64,000 nucleotides of DNA from Aradus depressus (Eukaryota; Arthropoda; Insecta; Hemiptera; Aradidae): NCBI GenBank assembly GCA_963662175.1, contig OY759222.1, positions 11,666,222-11,730,221 on the forward strand. The letters are read 5' to 3'. Made by a program: the position numbers and the translations under genes. Of this stretch, positions 11,078 through 20,589 are shown piece by piece. The notes below the pieces were generated by a model, which was given only the letters and a program-made list of their open reading frames with translations, ran no database searches and was not told where the DNA came from. Every line of letters starts with the position of its first letter. Position 1 is the stretch's first letter.

Positions 11078-11361
11078 GAGTATCTTACATCATATGTGTT
11101 AGTAAGATGTTGGAACGAAATTTCTCATAGGAATAAAAGACGTTGTCTTCCCACTGTTTCATTTTTGACTTTCAACGCAACAGCGTCATCATCAGTGGTA
11201 CATCCCTCTCATACAGCGTAGCGGTCTGGCCAGTTCCTTTTTAACCGCTACGCTGTGTGGGTGGAGTGTACTACTGATGATGACGCTGTTGCGTTGAAAA
11301 CCTGTTCTGGTAAAAAATGAAACTGGGGAAGACAAAGTATTTTATTTTTATGAGTATCTTA
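11078..11361. mobile_element. Short inverted-repeat Penelope-like element (no coding part)
   Basis: The target duplication gagtatctta (11078-11087 and 11352-11361) flanks a 264-bp inverted repeat. Both arms match the arms of the larger Penelope-like element at 11729-12978, including ataaaagacgttgtcttccc and the hammerhead-type words. It appears to consist only of two terminal (pLTR) segments in opposite orientation. Confidence 0.75.
11274..11299 (+). ncRNA. Hammerhead ribozyme-like motif, right arm of short element
   Basis: CTGATGA (11274-11280), helix II gacgc/tgtt/gcgtt (11282-11295) and GAAA (11296-11299). Helix I can pair acta with tggt across the core. A degenerate mirror copy sits on the minus strand at 11170-11195. 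Less well preserved than the copy at 12895-12936. Confidence 0.5.
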
Positions 11362-11477
11362 AAAACGGCATGCTCAAGGTCCTTTTACCTCTCAGATAAA
11401 ATACCTAAGGGCCTCGGCCGGGTTTCGAACCCTCGATCTTGAGCTACCTCTGACCTATCGGCGCTCTCTTTAATAGC

Positions 11478-11713
11478 TATATATCCTTTTTTCTCCATAT
11501 TTTGTTTTTTGTGACGAGGAAAAACAATTATTTCAAAGAAATATAGGTAATTATAAAATAACTTCTATATTTTTTTTATTTTTTTTTCCGGATGCCATCC
11601 AGTAGTATCCTACTGGAAGGGAATATATTTAACTGCATGCGCCATATGTATATTATATGCTTTAACACATCTTAATTTTGAATTTTACATATATAATAAT
11701 TTAGGTAGACAAT
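11478..11713. other. AT-rich spacer with duplicated segment
   Basis: The right copy of the duplicated segment (hairpin word ccagtagtatcctactgg, 11599-11616) lies here. No gene. Confidence 0.4.
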
Positions 11714-11815
11714 AAAGTTATAGTTCATATGTGATAGTAAGATGTTGTGGGACGAGATTTCTAATAGAAATAAAAGACGTTGTCTTCCCACTGTTTTATT
11801 TATACCAGAACCGGT

Positions 11816-11841
11816 TTTCGACGCAACAGCGTCATCATCAG
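11816..11841 (-). ncRNA. Hammerhead ribozyme-like motif, left arm
   Basis: The reverse complement gives CTGATGA, a gacgc/gcgtc helix II with loop tgtt, and GAAA, the mirror of the motif in the right arm at 12895-12936. On the minus strand it lies in the pLTR downstream of the endonuclease frame. Confidence 0.6.
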
Positions 11842-12210
11842 TGGTTCATCTAACATAGAATAACAAAAATATACAAATAATAAAAAGTATAAATAATTCC
11901 TAAAGCATCAGGGTACAGAGTAAAATTATAAAATAAACTTACCCACCCACACAGCACAGCGGTTGGAAGATAACTGGCATAGCTCTAAGGGGTGGGGGAA
12001 GCCAGATTCACTCACTCTCTCAACATGCAAAAACCATTCATTCTAATAAATACATTAAGTCTGTACATAATATAAACATTTTCCATCATACAGCCAAAGA
12101 AATTATTTGTTGTCATAAAATATATAAAAAAAATAAATACATAAATAAATACATTGTTAAAAATTATTACAGACTTGAAATCACAATAAATATCATTATA
12201 AAAACCATAT

Positions 12211-12645
12211 TTACAATACATCTTTCACAGGATAGCTACTTCCCTTAGTTTTGGACCAATCTCTCACACCAGTTAGGTCAGGCAGCAGAAGGGAGTTCTT
12301 AACCTCTATTTTTTTGTTAAGACTTTTTGAATCCTCATATAAAGAAAGTCGGATCTCCAAGCCTTCTAGGATATCTGTACGTCTTCCCTTGGTACCCTCG
12401 TGCAACAGCGCCACTCTATGGGTACCAGTATGGCCCTCATTTTGACAATGAATAAAGAACTCGGAATCCCTTCTTCGTAGATGTTCCTTAGTCCGTATGT
12501 GTAATTTCCTTCCTGTCTGTCCAATATATGTTGCATTACAATCACCACATGTCAGTTTGTAAACACCGGATTTGTCCCTGAAAGGTACTCTGTCCTTCAG
12601 ACTGGGGAAACAATTCCTTAAAGTGTTGTCATTTCTGTAGGCCAC
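12211..12645 (-). pseudogene. GIY-YIG endonuclease domain of a Penelope-like element (reverse transcriptase lost)
   Basis: A 144-residue frame whose first half reads SGVYKLTCGDCNATYIGQTG, followed by an R, an ...R and an EH. This is the arrangement of Penelope-like GIY-YIG nucleases: GVY for GIY, YIG, a conserved Arg, then His, with a Cys-x-x-Cys pair before YIG. In intact elements this domain follows a telomerase-related reverse transcriptase in one polypeptide and nicks the target. Here the frame is open upstream of its first Met for only a few codons (PSYRVAYRN) before entering the inverted right arm, so the polymerase part is missing. The endonuclease itself looks uninterrupted. It is probably dead as a complete element, though the nuclease could still fold. 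Confidence 0.85.
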
Positions 12646-12894
12646 CCTGTATGATGGAAAATGTTTATATTATGTACAGACTTAATGTATTTATTAGAAT
12701 GAATGGTTTTTGCATGTTGAGAGAGTGAGTGAATCTGGCTTCCCCCACCCCTTAGAGCTATGCCAGTTATCTTCCAACCGCTGTGCTGTGTGGGTGGGTA
12801 AGTTTATTTTATAATTTTACTCTGTACCCTGATGCTTTAGGAATTATTTATACTTTTTATTATTTGTATATTTTTGTTATTCTATGGTAGATGA

Positions 12895-12936
12895 ACCACT
12901 GATGATGACGCTGTTGCGTCGAAAACCGGTTCTGGT
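12895..12936 (+). ncRNA. Hammerhead ribozyme motif, right arm (best preserved)
   Basis: All core parts are present in order: helix I strand ACCA (12895-12898), CTGATGA (12899-12905), helix II GACGC/TGTT/GCGTC (12907-12920), GAAA (12921-12924), a self-complementary helix III region reaching AACCGGTT, predicted cleavage after C at 12932 (UC), and the helix I return strand TGGT (12933-12936). This is type I topology with a minimal helix III, which could pair between two molecules. Hammerheads of this kind are known from the pLTRs of Penelope-like elements. Confidence 0.7.
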
Positions 12937-13074
12937 ATAAATAAAACAGTGGGAAGACAACGTCTTTTATTTCTATTAAAAGTTATAGTTCATCAAAATT
13001 AATTTTCTGTACAAAGTTTAAAAATTCTTTATAAAAACGTCTCACTAAAATAATTGTTGACAAAGGCCAACTTC

Positions 13075-13161
13075 TACCAGAGTGACGAAAGAGCGCTCTG
13101 GTAGTAGGCGATATGACCTCGTAGTTAAAGCCCGGGCATGAGTCATAAAACCTAACCTAAC
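13075..13161 (+). repeat. SINE-1 tail fragment
   Basis: Hairpin (accagagtgac...gctctggt) through to cctaacctaac. The head and most of the body are absent. Confidence 0.8.
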
Positions 13162-13345
13162 TTCTACCAATCACCACCTCAAATCTCACTAGGGAAGTTC
13201 TTAGACCCTCCAGTGGTTCACAGTTGTAGATTAAATGATGGACTGTCTGCTCCTGGGTGCCGCAGAGGTAGAGAGGCGAATCGAGGATCTTGAACCTGTG
13301 GAGGTAGTGCCTCATCTTGCAGTGTCCACTCAGGAGCATGGTCAT
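13157..13345 (-). pseudogene. LINE ORF2 C-terminal fragment
   Basis: The minus frame carries GHCKMRHYLHRF and then CGTQEQTVHHLIYNCEPL. The order of a GH...L..F motif, a Cys, EQTV.HL and a final Cys is typical of the extreme C-terminus of I/R1/LOA-type non-LTR retrotransposons, after the RNase H or in its place. Only about 60 residues remain, with no polymerase. Sequence upstream on the minus strand (13346-13520) may belong to the same element but is frame-disrupted. Confidence 0.65.
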
Positions 13346-13653
13346 CTGGGCTGGGAACGGTTTGTCGTTCTTCTACAACCTCTACAGTCGGGAAGAAGCT
13401 CCTTGTAACCGCACTTTATTCGTCCTCCCCCATTGCTCCTTTCATTTCAGGATGGACGTTCACCTCGTCTTCGTCGTTAGCATTGTTTTCGGGTATTTTG
13501 TGTAGCTCTCTTCTCATTATGACAGCCGACTGCTCCGTCTGACTTGCTTAATAACTTCTATATATAGTTTACAATGCTAATCAAGATATACTAGATGTAG
13601 ATATCTAGATATAGATCTATTATATAGATATAGAATGCTAAAGTAGATATCCT

Positions 13654-13930
13654 GAAAGCGCCGGTAGTTCAGAGCTAGCCAACTGAGCTCAAAATCGTGA
13701 GTTCGAAACCCAACTCTTAGGATTTATTATCTGGGAGCACGTCGACCTTCGGATAGGACGTTAAGGGATAGTCTCGAGCATGTGCGATGCAGGTACTCGT
13801 GAAAGACCCCTAACCTTGGTGAATAAATCTAGGTAGGTAAACTTTAAGAGTCCACCAGTGACATAAGAGCGATCTGGTGTTGACTGACGTCGTATTTAAG
13901 ACAAAGGCATGAGTCACGATGGCTAAACAA
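13654..13930 (+). repeat. SINE-1-like copy, old and diverged
   Basis: The head (gcgccggtagttcag, 13657-13671), B box (gttcgaaaccc) and body words (actcgtgaaagacccctaac, aaggcatgagtcac) are all recognisable but with many changes and small gaps. Confidence 0.75.
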
Positions 13931-14744
13931 ATAACTCTAGATATACGTGGTGTGTACACCTAGGGACCTAAGCATCCAATGTTAACCCTCCCCTGGAAGA
14001 TTCACTGTGGAAATCGTCTACGTAGAAACTCATCTATCTTCACTTCACAGCTTGGATGCGCATGATGTACACATTTTTCGTCCCACAAGAGAATGGACGC
14101 GCAATGCCCCGTCCATATTTTGCAAAATTATTGCTAATGAATCGCAATTTTACATTCAATTTCATCTACGTCATATAAATGTTTTCCTGTAGTTGCTTTG
14201 TCCTTAAAACAATGGGCCCGGGAAAAAAATTTCGAAAAATCATCGTGGTAGCTGGCCGATATGTCTCAGCATAAGAACTCGGAAAAAAAAAATAATAATA
14301 AAAAAAAAATATGGAGACTTTTTTTGATCTGCTGATTTTTTTGGAAGTGCGAATTAAGAGAAAAGATTTCCCCAAAATCCCTGAAAAAATGAACAAATTT
14401 AACGAGTTAATAAAAATGATCCCTGTTAATGAATAAATGTTGACAAAAGAAGAAGAGAGTTTATGAATGAATGAAGGCTGGGATAATGACCTGAATTGTA
14501 ATGAGAGGGTTGACAAAGGTCAGGACTGATGTCATCAATGGGACCTTCCTTGGGCTTTGTGCCAGACACTTCATTCATGTAACAATACCTCTCGTCATCT
14601 CACAATGGTACTATGTCACTTGACAACTTTTATTTCATTTTCATTAGTTTGTTAATGTACTGTAAGTAGTAAACCTGATTTAATTGTCATTATTCTTTCA
14701 ACAATAGATTAATATTTCTGAAAGTGTCACATGGTCACATAGTC
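13931..14744. other. No gene recognised
   Basis: A minus-strand open frame at 14166-14516 is Ser/Phe/Ile-rich with no recognisable domain. Nothing else is assignable. Confidence 0.3.
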
Positions 14745-15305
14745 CACTAGCAGTAATACACGGCGTTGCCCGGGGAACTTTGAATTTTCTCCCAATATCT
14801 CCTATAAGGCTATTCAGTTCCTCGACAGTACATTCATGATGTTATAATTTTCAATTATTCGTACGGAATAAGGCTTATAGTCCTTCAACTGTAGTAACGC
14901 TAGCTTTGGAGCTAAAACTAATTTATTCAAAAAGATTTCTCATTAATCGTTGCAATGGTTTTCGAGTTACAAAGATTGCGTGAGTGGATGCTGGGATGGA
15001 CCAGGGGTTGATTAAAAAATAGACCTTAACCTTCCGATAGATAAAACTTATCTATCCAAAAAGATTCCTCATTAATAATGATTATAATCATTATTAATGA
15101 GGTAAATGAGATAATGGCAGTGGTTTTTGAGTTATAAAGATTGCGTGGGTGGATGCTGGGATGGACCAGATATTGAGGTACTAATACGCCTATAACCTTC
15201 CACAGACGATGACGAACAAATTTAAAAAAAAATTAATCAAATCCATCAAGCCGTTCGTGAGTTATAGCGGTACAACGCACAGACATTTTCAGCTTTATAT
15301 ATATG
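14745..15305. repeat. Interspersed repeat with internal duplicated unit
   Basis: It begins near acggcgttgcccggg (14761) and ends near cagctttatatatatgatta. A block of about 165 bp is present twice: ttacaaagattgcg...ggatgctgggatggaccag at about 14967 and again at about 15132. There is no coding capacity; the class is unknown. Confidence 0.5.
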
Positions 15306-15316
15306 ATTATCAGAGA

Positions 15317-15386
15317 GTTCTTTCTTCCATCTGGTGGACATGACCCCGACTCTATTGTGGAAGTCCTAAATTTTGCCTACCTGTTA
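15317..15386 (-). repeat. SINE-1 body fragment
   Basis: The words tggtggacatgaccccgact and gtcctaaattttgcctac identify the SINE-1 body in minus orientation. It abuts the mariner remnant. Confidence 0.65.
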
Positions 15387-15924
15387 CTTTGGATAAGGGG
15401 TGTTAAACGCGTACGAGCCACAAATCCGGGCGTTTTTTTTTTTATTGCTTCACGCAAACGGCGTTGCACTTGTAGGTAGTACTCCTTATTGATCGTTTGA
15501 CCTTGTGGCAAGAACTCATTGTGCACTATGCCGTTAAAATCGAAAAACACAGTGAGCATGACCTTCACATTCGACCGCACTTGTCAAGCTTTTATACCAC
15601 TCGTAAACACTAGTTTTAATCATAGCAGACTCACCAAAAGAAATATTTAACATTTCTAAAACTTTGCAGCACTTTATTCCATTCTTATAGCAAAATTTAA
15701 TGCAAATTCTTTGATCCATTTTGTAAACAAATAAATAATAGCCGATCGTACCAAAAAAACATATAACCTCTTTGACAGCTGACAGCAGACTAAACATCCG
15801 GTTTGGCTAACAATGTACAGATACTTTTCAGACATGTTTACCAACACAACAACGAGAAAATGGCCCGAATGGGACAACCCGCGAGATTACAAAATTCCCC
15901 TTACTTTTTGAACACACCTCGTAC
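15387..15924 (-). mobile_element. mariner transposon remnant
   Basis: The right (5') end reads, on the minus strand, tacgaggtgtgttcaaaaag (near 15924), a mariner-type inverted terminus. Inside are two transposase pieces. The opposite terminus was not found, so the element is truncated beyond the second-Asp region. Confidence 0.75.
15388..15719 (-). pseudogene. mariner transposase, internally deleted
   Basis: The start Met at 15719 opens a helix-turn-helix N-terminus (MDQRICIKFCYKNGIK, then GESAMIKTSVYEWYK), the DNA-binding region of irritans/cecropia-like mariners. A different frame (15377-15580) continues with SNVKVMLTVFFDFNGIVHNE, the catalytic-core segment around the first Asp (FFD). The stretch between them, about 100 residues in the family, is missing and the frames do not join. 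The C-terminal third with the last catalytic Asp is also gone. It cannot be active. Confidence 0.85.
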
Positions 15925-15989
15925 TTGTATTTGAACAATCTTTAGAACGTAATAAATTTACTTCTGAATGACAGCGTACTCATATATAA

Positions 15990-16090
15990 AAACTTATGAG
16001 TACTCACGAGAATTGCTGTGTAAACATCTGCTTTAGTTTCAAAATTTTGCTGTCGTGCACTGATTTTGATTAAAATTAGTTTTATAATGT
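15990..16090 (+). repeat. Repeat copy representing an empty insertion site
   Basis: The words aaaattttgctgtcgtgcac and tgattttgattaaaa match the flanks of the PIF/Harbinger element at 30070-31515 (ttgctgttat on its left, catgcactgattttg on its right). This is a paralogous copy of the target repeat without the insertion. Confidence 0.65.
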
Positions 16091-16710
16091 TTTTTTTTCA
16101 CTCATTTATTGGCAATTTTTCTACAATATACATTCAATTGTGCTAAAATCAAATAAAACTAAACATCTGGCACTTGAATGAGGCGGCTGACCAACATCAG
16201 TCCTCTTGGTTAATAAAGCCACATGGGCCTAATGAGTTGAGCCTCTTCTCTGACCTCAGACACACACACAAATTCCGTTGAAAACTGAGCATCGAATTTC
16301 GATCGATTACATAACATCCCCTATATTTTGTGAAGCTGTGGAAGTAAAATGGCGATATATATATTTTACGAGGGTTTAATATGGGAGCAAGGTTATTAGA
16401 GATGGGCTATCTACAGGTAACCAGTCGGCCGAGATGTAAATTACCTTTGAAGGCAAGCTCGTTAGCCCTTCAGCTTTCAGAATCCCTCCAAAAAAACAAA
16501 AAAAAAAATTTTAATGCGAATTAAACAAAATCAAAGTAAAAGAAAAAAAAGTTACTGATAAATCACTGCCAATGTACTTCCCCAGCACGAATTACTAAGC
16601 TGTTGTCGCTCTCCCTTTGGAACCCATGGGCTTAAATTTGAATCAACATACTAAATTTCATATTGCTATATTTATTTATTTAATATATTATTTAAGTATA
16701 AATATATACA
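16091..16710. repeat. Repeat A fragments
   Basis: Words of repeat A occur at 16270-16345 (minus orientation, cgattacataacatcccc) and 16555-16625 (aatgtacttccccagcac). The remainder is AT-rich without a gene. Confidence 0.4.
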
Positions 16711-17635
16711 GAGGGCGCTGGTAGTTCAATGATACACATGCTTGCTTACTGAGCTCAAGATCGCGGGTTCGAGACCCGCCCGAGGCCCGTAGTTTATTTT
16801 ATCTGAAAGATAAAAAAAAACTTAAGCACGCCGTCCTTCGGATGGTACCTTAAGCGACGGTCCCGAGTCTCCCACATACAATGTTAGGTACTCGTTAAAG
16901 ACCCCTCCCCCACGAGATTAAAAATTTAGGACACCCATAGTAGCGCTCTGTAAACTATATTGTATTATCCCATAGTAGCGCTCTGTAAACTATATTATCC
17001 TATAGACGCGCTCTGTAAATTATATTATCCCATACTAGCGCTCTGTAAATGATATTATCCCATAGTAGCGCTCTGTAAATTATATTATCCCATTCTAGCG
17101 CTCTGTAAATTATATTCTCCCATAGTAGCGCTCTGTAAATTATATTGTATTATCCCATAGTAGCGCTCTGTAAATTATATTATCCCATTCTAGCGCTCTG
17201 TAAATTATATTATCCCATAGTAGCGCTCTGTAAACTATATTCTATTATCCCATAGTAGCGCTCTGTAAACTATATTATCCTATAGACGCGCTCTGTAAAT
17301 TATATTATCCCATACTAGCGCTCTGTAAATGATATTATCCAATAGTAGCGTTCTGTAAATTATATTATCCCATACTAGCGCTCTGTAAATGATATTATCC
17401 AATAGTAGCGTTCTGTAAATTATATTATCCAATAGTAGCGCTCTGTAAATTATATTATCCCATAGTAGTGCTCTGTAAATTATATTATCCCATAGTAGCG
17501 CTCTGTAAGTTGTATTATCCCATAGTAGCGCTCTGTAAATTATATTATCCCATTCTAGCCCTCTGTAAATTATATTATCCCATAGTATACGATATGATAT
17601 TGTAGTTAAAGCCAGGGTATAAGTCATAATAACTA
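16709..17635 (+). repeat. SINE-1 copy interrupted by its own minisatellite
   Basis: The SINE head (gagggcgctggtagttc, B box gggttcgagacccg) and body run to about 16935 (aggacacccatagtag). The SINE 3' region resumes at about 17585 (acgatatgatattgtagtta, then agccagggtataagtcat). Between them lies a 30-bp tandem array. Confidence 0.85.
16936..17590 (+). repeat. 30-bp minisatellite, about 21 units
   Basis: The unit is about 30 bp with core tagcgctctgtaaattatat followed by tatcccata; a few 35-bp variants contain an extra tgtat or tctat. A run of several units starting at 16936 is repeated almost unit for unit from about 17221, showing higher-order duplication. The core gcgctctg matches the SINE-1 hairpin (gagcgctctggt), so the array probably grew from the SINE itself. 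The minus-strand frame 17280-17627, with a 10-residue repeat, is a by-product of the 30-bp period. Confidence 0.9.
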
Positions 17636-18394
17636 CGTATAATAAATAATGAATATACTAAATTAATTAATTCCTTTAAAATCACATATAAAATAAAACA
17701 CTAAAATCAATTAAACCTAATAGCATAAAAGAAAAAAATTATAATTCTATTTCTTAAACTAACATTTATTTAACTAAAACATTTATTACAAAATATAATA
17801 TTCAAATGTGAAGTGATGTTTCACACCTATGGGAATGTTAATCCCTTAATTACAAACTTCTCACATTTTTGAGAAAATAAATAATTCTGTAGATTAGGAT
17901 TTTGCAAGAAAAAAATTAAATATATTTGACAAATTCCTAAAAAAAAATTGGGGAGAAGACTGTACTCTATACTAATATATAGATCCCAAATAAGACACTT
18001 TGAAGGACACGAAGGAATATGCAGACAAACACAATCCCATATCACTAAAAGCACTTTGTAGAAGGTACAGAGCCTTCTTAAAAAAATATACAAAAATATG
18101 ATTCATAGACCTCATCTATATTGAGGGCTTTTAGAGAACAAATAATGACTTGAGAGGACCACCCGGAGTGTGAGTACTACTCATGCGTATCTGTTGTCAA
18201 TATTCATTACTTAATGTAGAACAGGTTGGGATCAAAGGATTTAGTTCTCCTTGGTATAGAATATCCTCATAAGAGGAACATCAAAGCTAATAAGACAGCC
18301 CTTGAAGAAGGTATGTGGAATCATGAGAAAATGAAGGAGAGAAAACATGGGAAAAATCGAAACTGAAAAAAGTTAAGTGTCAGTCTGATGTATA
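17636..18394. other. No gene recognised; AT-rich
   Basis: A minus-strand open frame (17827-18093) shows no family resemblance. No repeat assigned. Confidence 0.3.
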
Positions 18395-18565
18395 AATTAC
18401 ACACATTGTAATTATTAAAATATTATAAAATTAATTATATTTATTTGTATAAAAACAGTGAAGTAACTAAATTAGTGAATAAATATATGAAGTCGCATTT
18501 AGTTTTAAAACGAACCAATGAGTGGAGTACAAAAGACGACCATCAGCTGTTCTAAATAGTGTGGA
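18395..18565 (+). repeat. Interspersed repeat E, copy 1
   Basis: Shares long stretches with 61735-61950: tataaaaacagtgaagtaac, ttagtgaataaatat, gagtacaaaagacgaccatc, agctgttctaaatagtgtg. TATA-like and AATAAA-like words inside suggest an LTR or TRIM fragment, but this is inference. Confidence 0.5.
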
Positions 18566-18660
18566 TGAGTCGAAGTAGATCCACCATTGATTTATGTTCA
18601 ATATTATGTTCATTACCTATATGTTTATAGCATCGAAACATCTGTTTTATCTTTATTAAT

Positions 18661-18871
18661 TTTTTTTTTTTTTTTTCTTTTGGCTTTATGTACGGTGCAT
18701 ATTAGCCATGTCAATGTGTTGTATATAATTATTTAAGACATCCATGGCCCCGGGAGGGAGTTCTATCTACGAAATAAAACTCACTCCCGGACGGGATTCG
18801 AACCCGCAAACCATGGTGAAACCATGCGACCAAAGCCCTACGCTCTAGCCCGCACGGCCACCATGGCCCCC
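18661..18871 (-). repeat. SINE-2 (tRNA-derived, different family), copy 1
   Basis: The minus strand begins with a tRNA-like head (ccatggtggccgtgcgggct, A-box-like; B box gggttcgaatcccg) and ends in a poly(A), read here as a T run from 18661. The target duplication tttattaattt is visible on both sides (18652-18662 overlapping the T run, and 18873-18883). The head resembles a class II (Leu/Ser-like) tRNA. Confidence 0.85.
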
Positions 18872-18883
18872 GTTTATTAATTT

Positions 18884-19400
18884 AGTTTAGGACTTTTTGT
18901 TAAATACAAATAACTGCATTCTGTTTTTAGGTAATTTAGTCAAGATAAGGTAAATGAAGGCCCGCTACTTGTTTATTATGTATCATTATGTTCAACATTA
19001 TATTCATTATGTTCCAAAAGATTCAGAAATGTGTGCATTAATTTAAACATTACATTGATTATGTATCAAAATGTTCACTATGTGTTTATAATGTTCAACA
19101 TGTTGATTATGTTCTCTCAATTTGCGAACATGAACTTACAGTGTCTTGACAAGATCAAACTGAAGACTAGCAAGGCGAGCGTAGGCGGATAGATACTGTT
19201 GTCAGAGTAACTTAATTAAAGGTGAATAATGGGAGAGAGATTGTTATTAGAGTAATACAGGTGAGATGACCAGTAGTCAGGTAGTCAGACCTGTGAGGCT
19301 GCCCAGAAGGACCGCAGCCAGGGACCCTCTCTAAAAGCCTCTATTGATTCTGTCCGGACTACTCGTCCCTCTTCCCACTATAATTGACCCATCCCAGTTT
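18884..19400. other. No gene recognised
   Basis: The words gttcattatg/atgttcaac recur around 18980-19110 as a weak short repeat. A less AT-rich part at 19140-19380 matches nothing I know. Confidence 0.3.
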
Positions 19401-19775
19401 TTACCAGGCCTAACTCTTACATCCTAGCTCTCACTATATCCTATAACATCCTGACTCTCACTATAGCCTCTAACATCCTAACTCTCACTATAGCCTCTAA
19501 CATCCTCTCACTATAGCCTCTAACATCCTAACTCTCACTATAGCCTCTAACATCCTCTCACTATAGCCTCTAACATCCTACCTCCCACTATAGCCTCTAA
19601 CATCCTAACTCTCACTATAGCCTATAACATCCTAACTCTCACTATAGCCTCTAACATCCTAACTTTCACTATAGACTCTAACATCCTAAATCTCACTGTA
19701 GCGTCTAACATCTTAACTTTCACTATAGCCTATAACATCCTAACTCTCACTATAGCCTCTAACACCCCAACACAT
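19401..19775 (+). repeat. 27-bp minisatellite, about 14 units
   Basis: Tandem units with core ctctcactatagcctctaac and consensus period of about 27 bp, with 21-bp variants lacking a taactc step. The flanks do not extend the repeat. Confidence 0.9.
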
Positions 19776-19812
19776 GCGCACCCTCCTTCCCAAGCCTTGC
19801 TGCTCTTAAGTG

Positions 19813-20466
19813 CCCCAGAGACGATCAATTGAAATTGACAATTGCAATTCACAGTTTCAAATGAAGACGCGATTGATCGAGCTTCAATCATCACGTCAAT
19901 TCTAGCTTCTGTGTTCACTTTCAATTGTTCTGTTCTGTTGTGTTCTCGCTGTTATTTTAATTTGTTGATTATTAGAATTAATTTTATTTTTTTATTTTAA
20001 ATTAGTCTCGAAAACAGACAGGGGATTTCCTGCATTAACTCTAGCCCTCTGCACTCGGAAGGAAGAAAAGAGAAAGAGACGTTGGTCCAAAGAATGGTAG
20101 AAACTGAGAAGCCGTTTTACCCACTAAAATTTATTACGTATCCTTCGAGATACTGAATCCGAAGATTACAAAAATTTTCTCAGATATTAACAGCAAAACA
20201 AAATCTCTTTCCTCGAACGAAACCTCCTCATCAGAAAAGACACTCATCTTTGCTGTCTGGCGAACAACTGACGGAACGATTGTCAATTTGATAGTTACAC
20301 TATCAATCGCTGCCATCAATTGCTCTTATCCATGACCTTCAATCAAAATTTCTATCAATCGCCGTCATTTAATTGACAATCGCGTCAATTGCCTCCTATA
20401 CGATCAATTAGTCCCATCAATGATATCATTGACAATTGCAATTGTCAATTTTATCGTCTCGGGGGC
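19813..20466. mobile_element. Non-autonomous DNA element with TIRs and attgacaattg arrays
   Basis: The left end ccccagagacgatcaattg mirrors the right end, whose reverse complement reads gcccccgagacgat followed by aaaattgacaattg. Both sub-terminal regions are packed with attgacaattgcaattg-type palindromic words. About 650 bp, no transposase. The superfamily is not determined (hAT is possible); no convincing target duplication. Confidence 0.55.
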
Positions 20467-20589
20467 AGTTAATGCCAACGCTACGATCATGTGGGCCTGC
20501 AGAGAGCAGCCCGGGGGTGCGGTTTCTTGTCTTCTGGTCCGGCCTCGCCGCTGGTTCGGGTGGTTTCGGTGCCCCAGGGCACAATCTAA

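Larger units (their letters stand above)
10950..11477 (-). repeat. SINE-1-like copy split by a Penelope-like insertion
   Basis: Two parts of one minus-strand SINE: tail and body at 10950-11077 (hairpin arms ccagagcgctatttg and ccactggtgg), then linker and tRNA-like head at 11362-11477 with the B box read as gggtttcgaaccc. The parts are separated by 11088-11351, which has its own 10-bp target duplication lying in the SINE body. Confidence 0.75.
11714..12993 (-). mobile_element. Penelope-like retroelement with inverted terminal segments
   Basis: The 15-bp target duplication aaagttatagttcat (11714-11728 and 12979-12993) flanks 11729-12978. The left arm (about 11762-12092) and right arm (about 12648-12975) are inverted copies of each other. 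Between them lies a minus-strand GIY-YIG endonuclease frame. Penelope-like elements encode a reverse transcriptase followed by a GIY-YIG endonuclease, carry pLTRs and often leave 5'-truncated copies with an inverted pLTR; this copy fits that picture with the whole reverse transcriptase lost. The inner junction of the right arm shares the word catcatacag with the left arm, consistent with a template switch at microhomology (inference). Confidence 0.85.

Noticed and set aside
16936..17590. CRISPR-like array (regular 30-bp repeats)
   Set aside because: The units are directly adjacent without unique spacers, and the DNA is eukaryotic; it is a minisatellite.
17280..17627. 115-codon minus-strand frame with 10-residue repeats
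   Set aside because: It is only the 30-bp minisatellite read in a frame free of stops; the period is a multiple of three.
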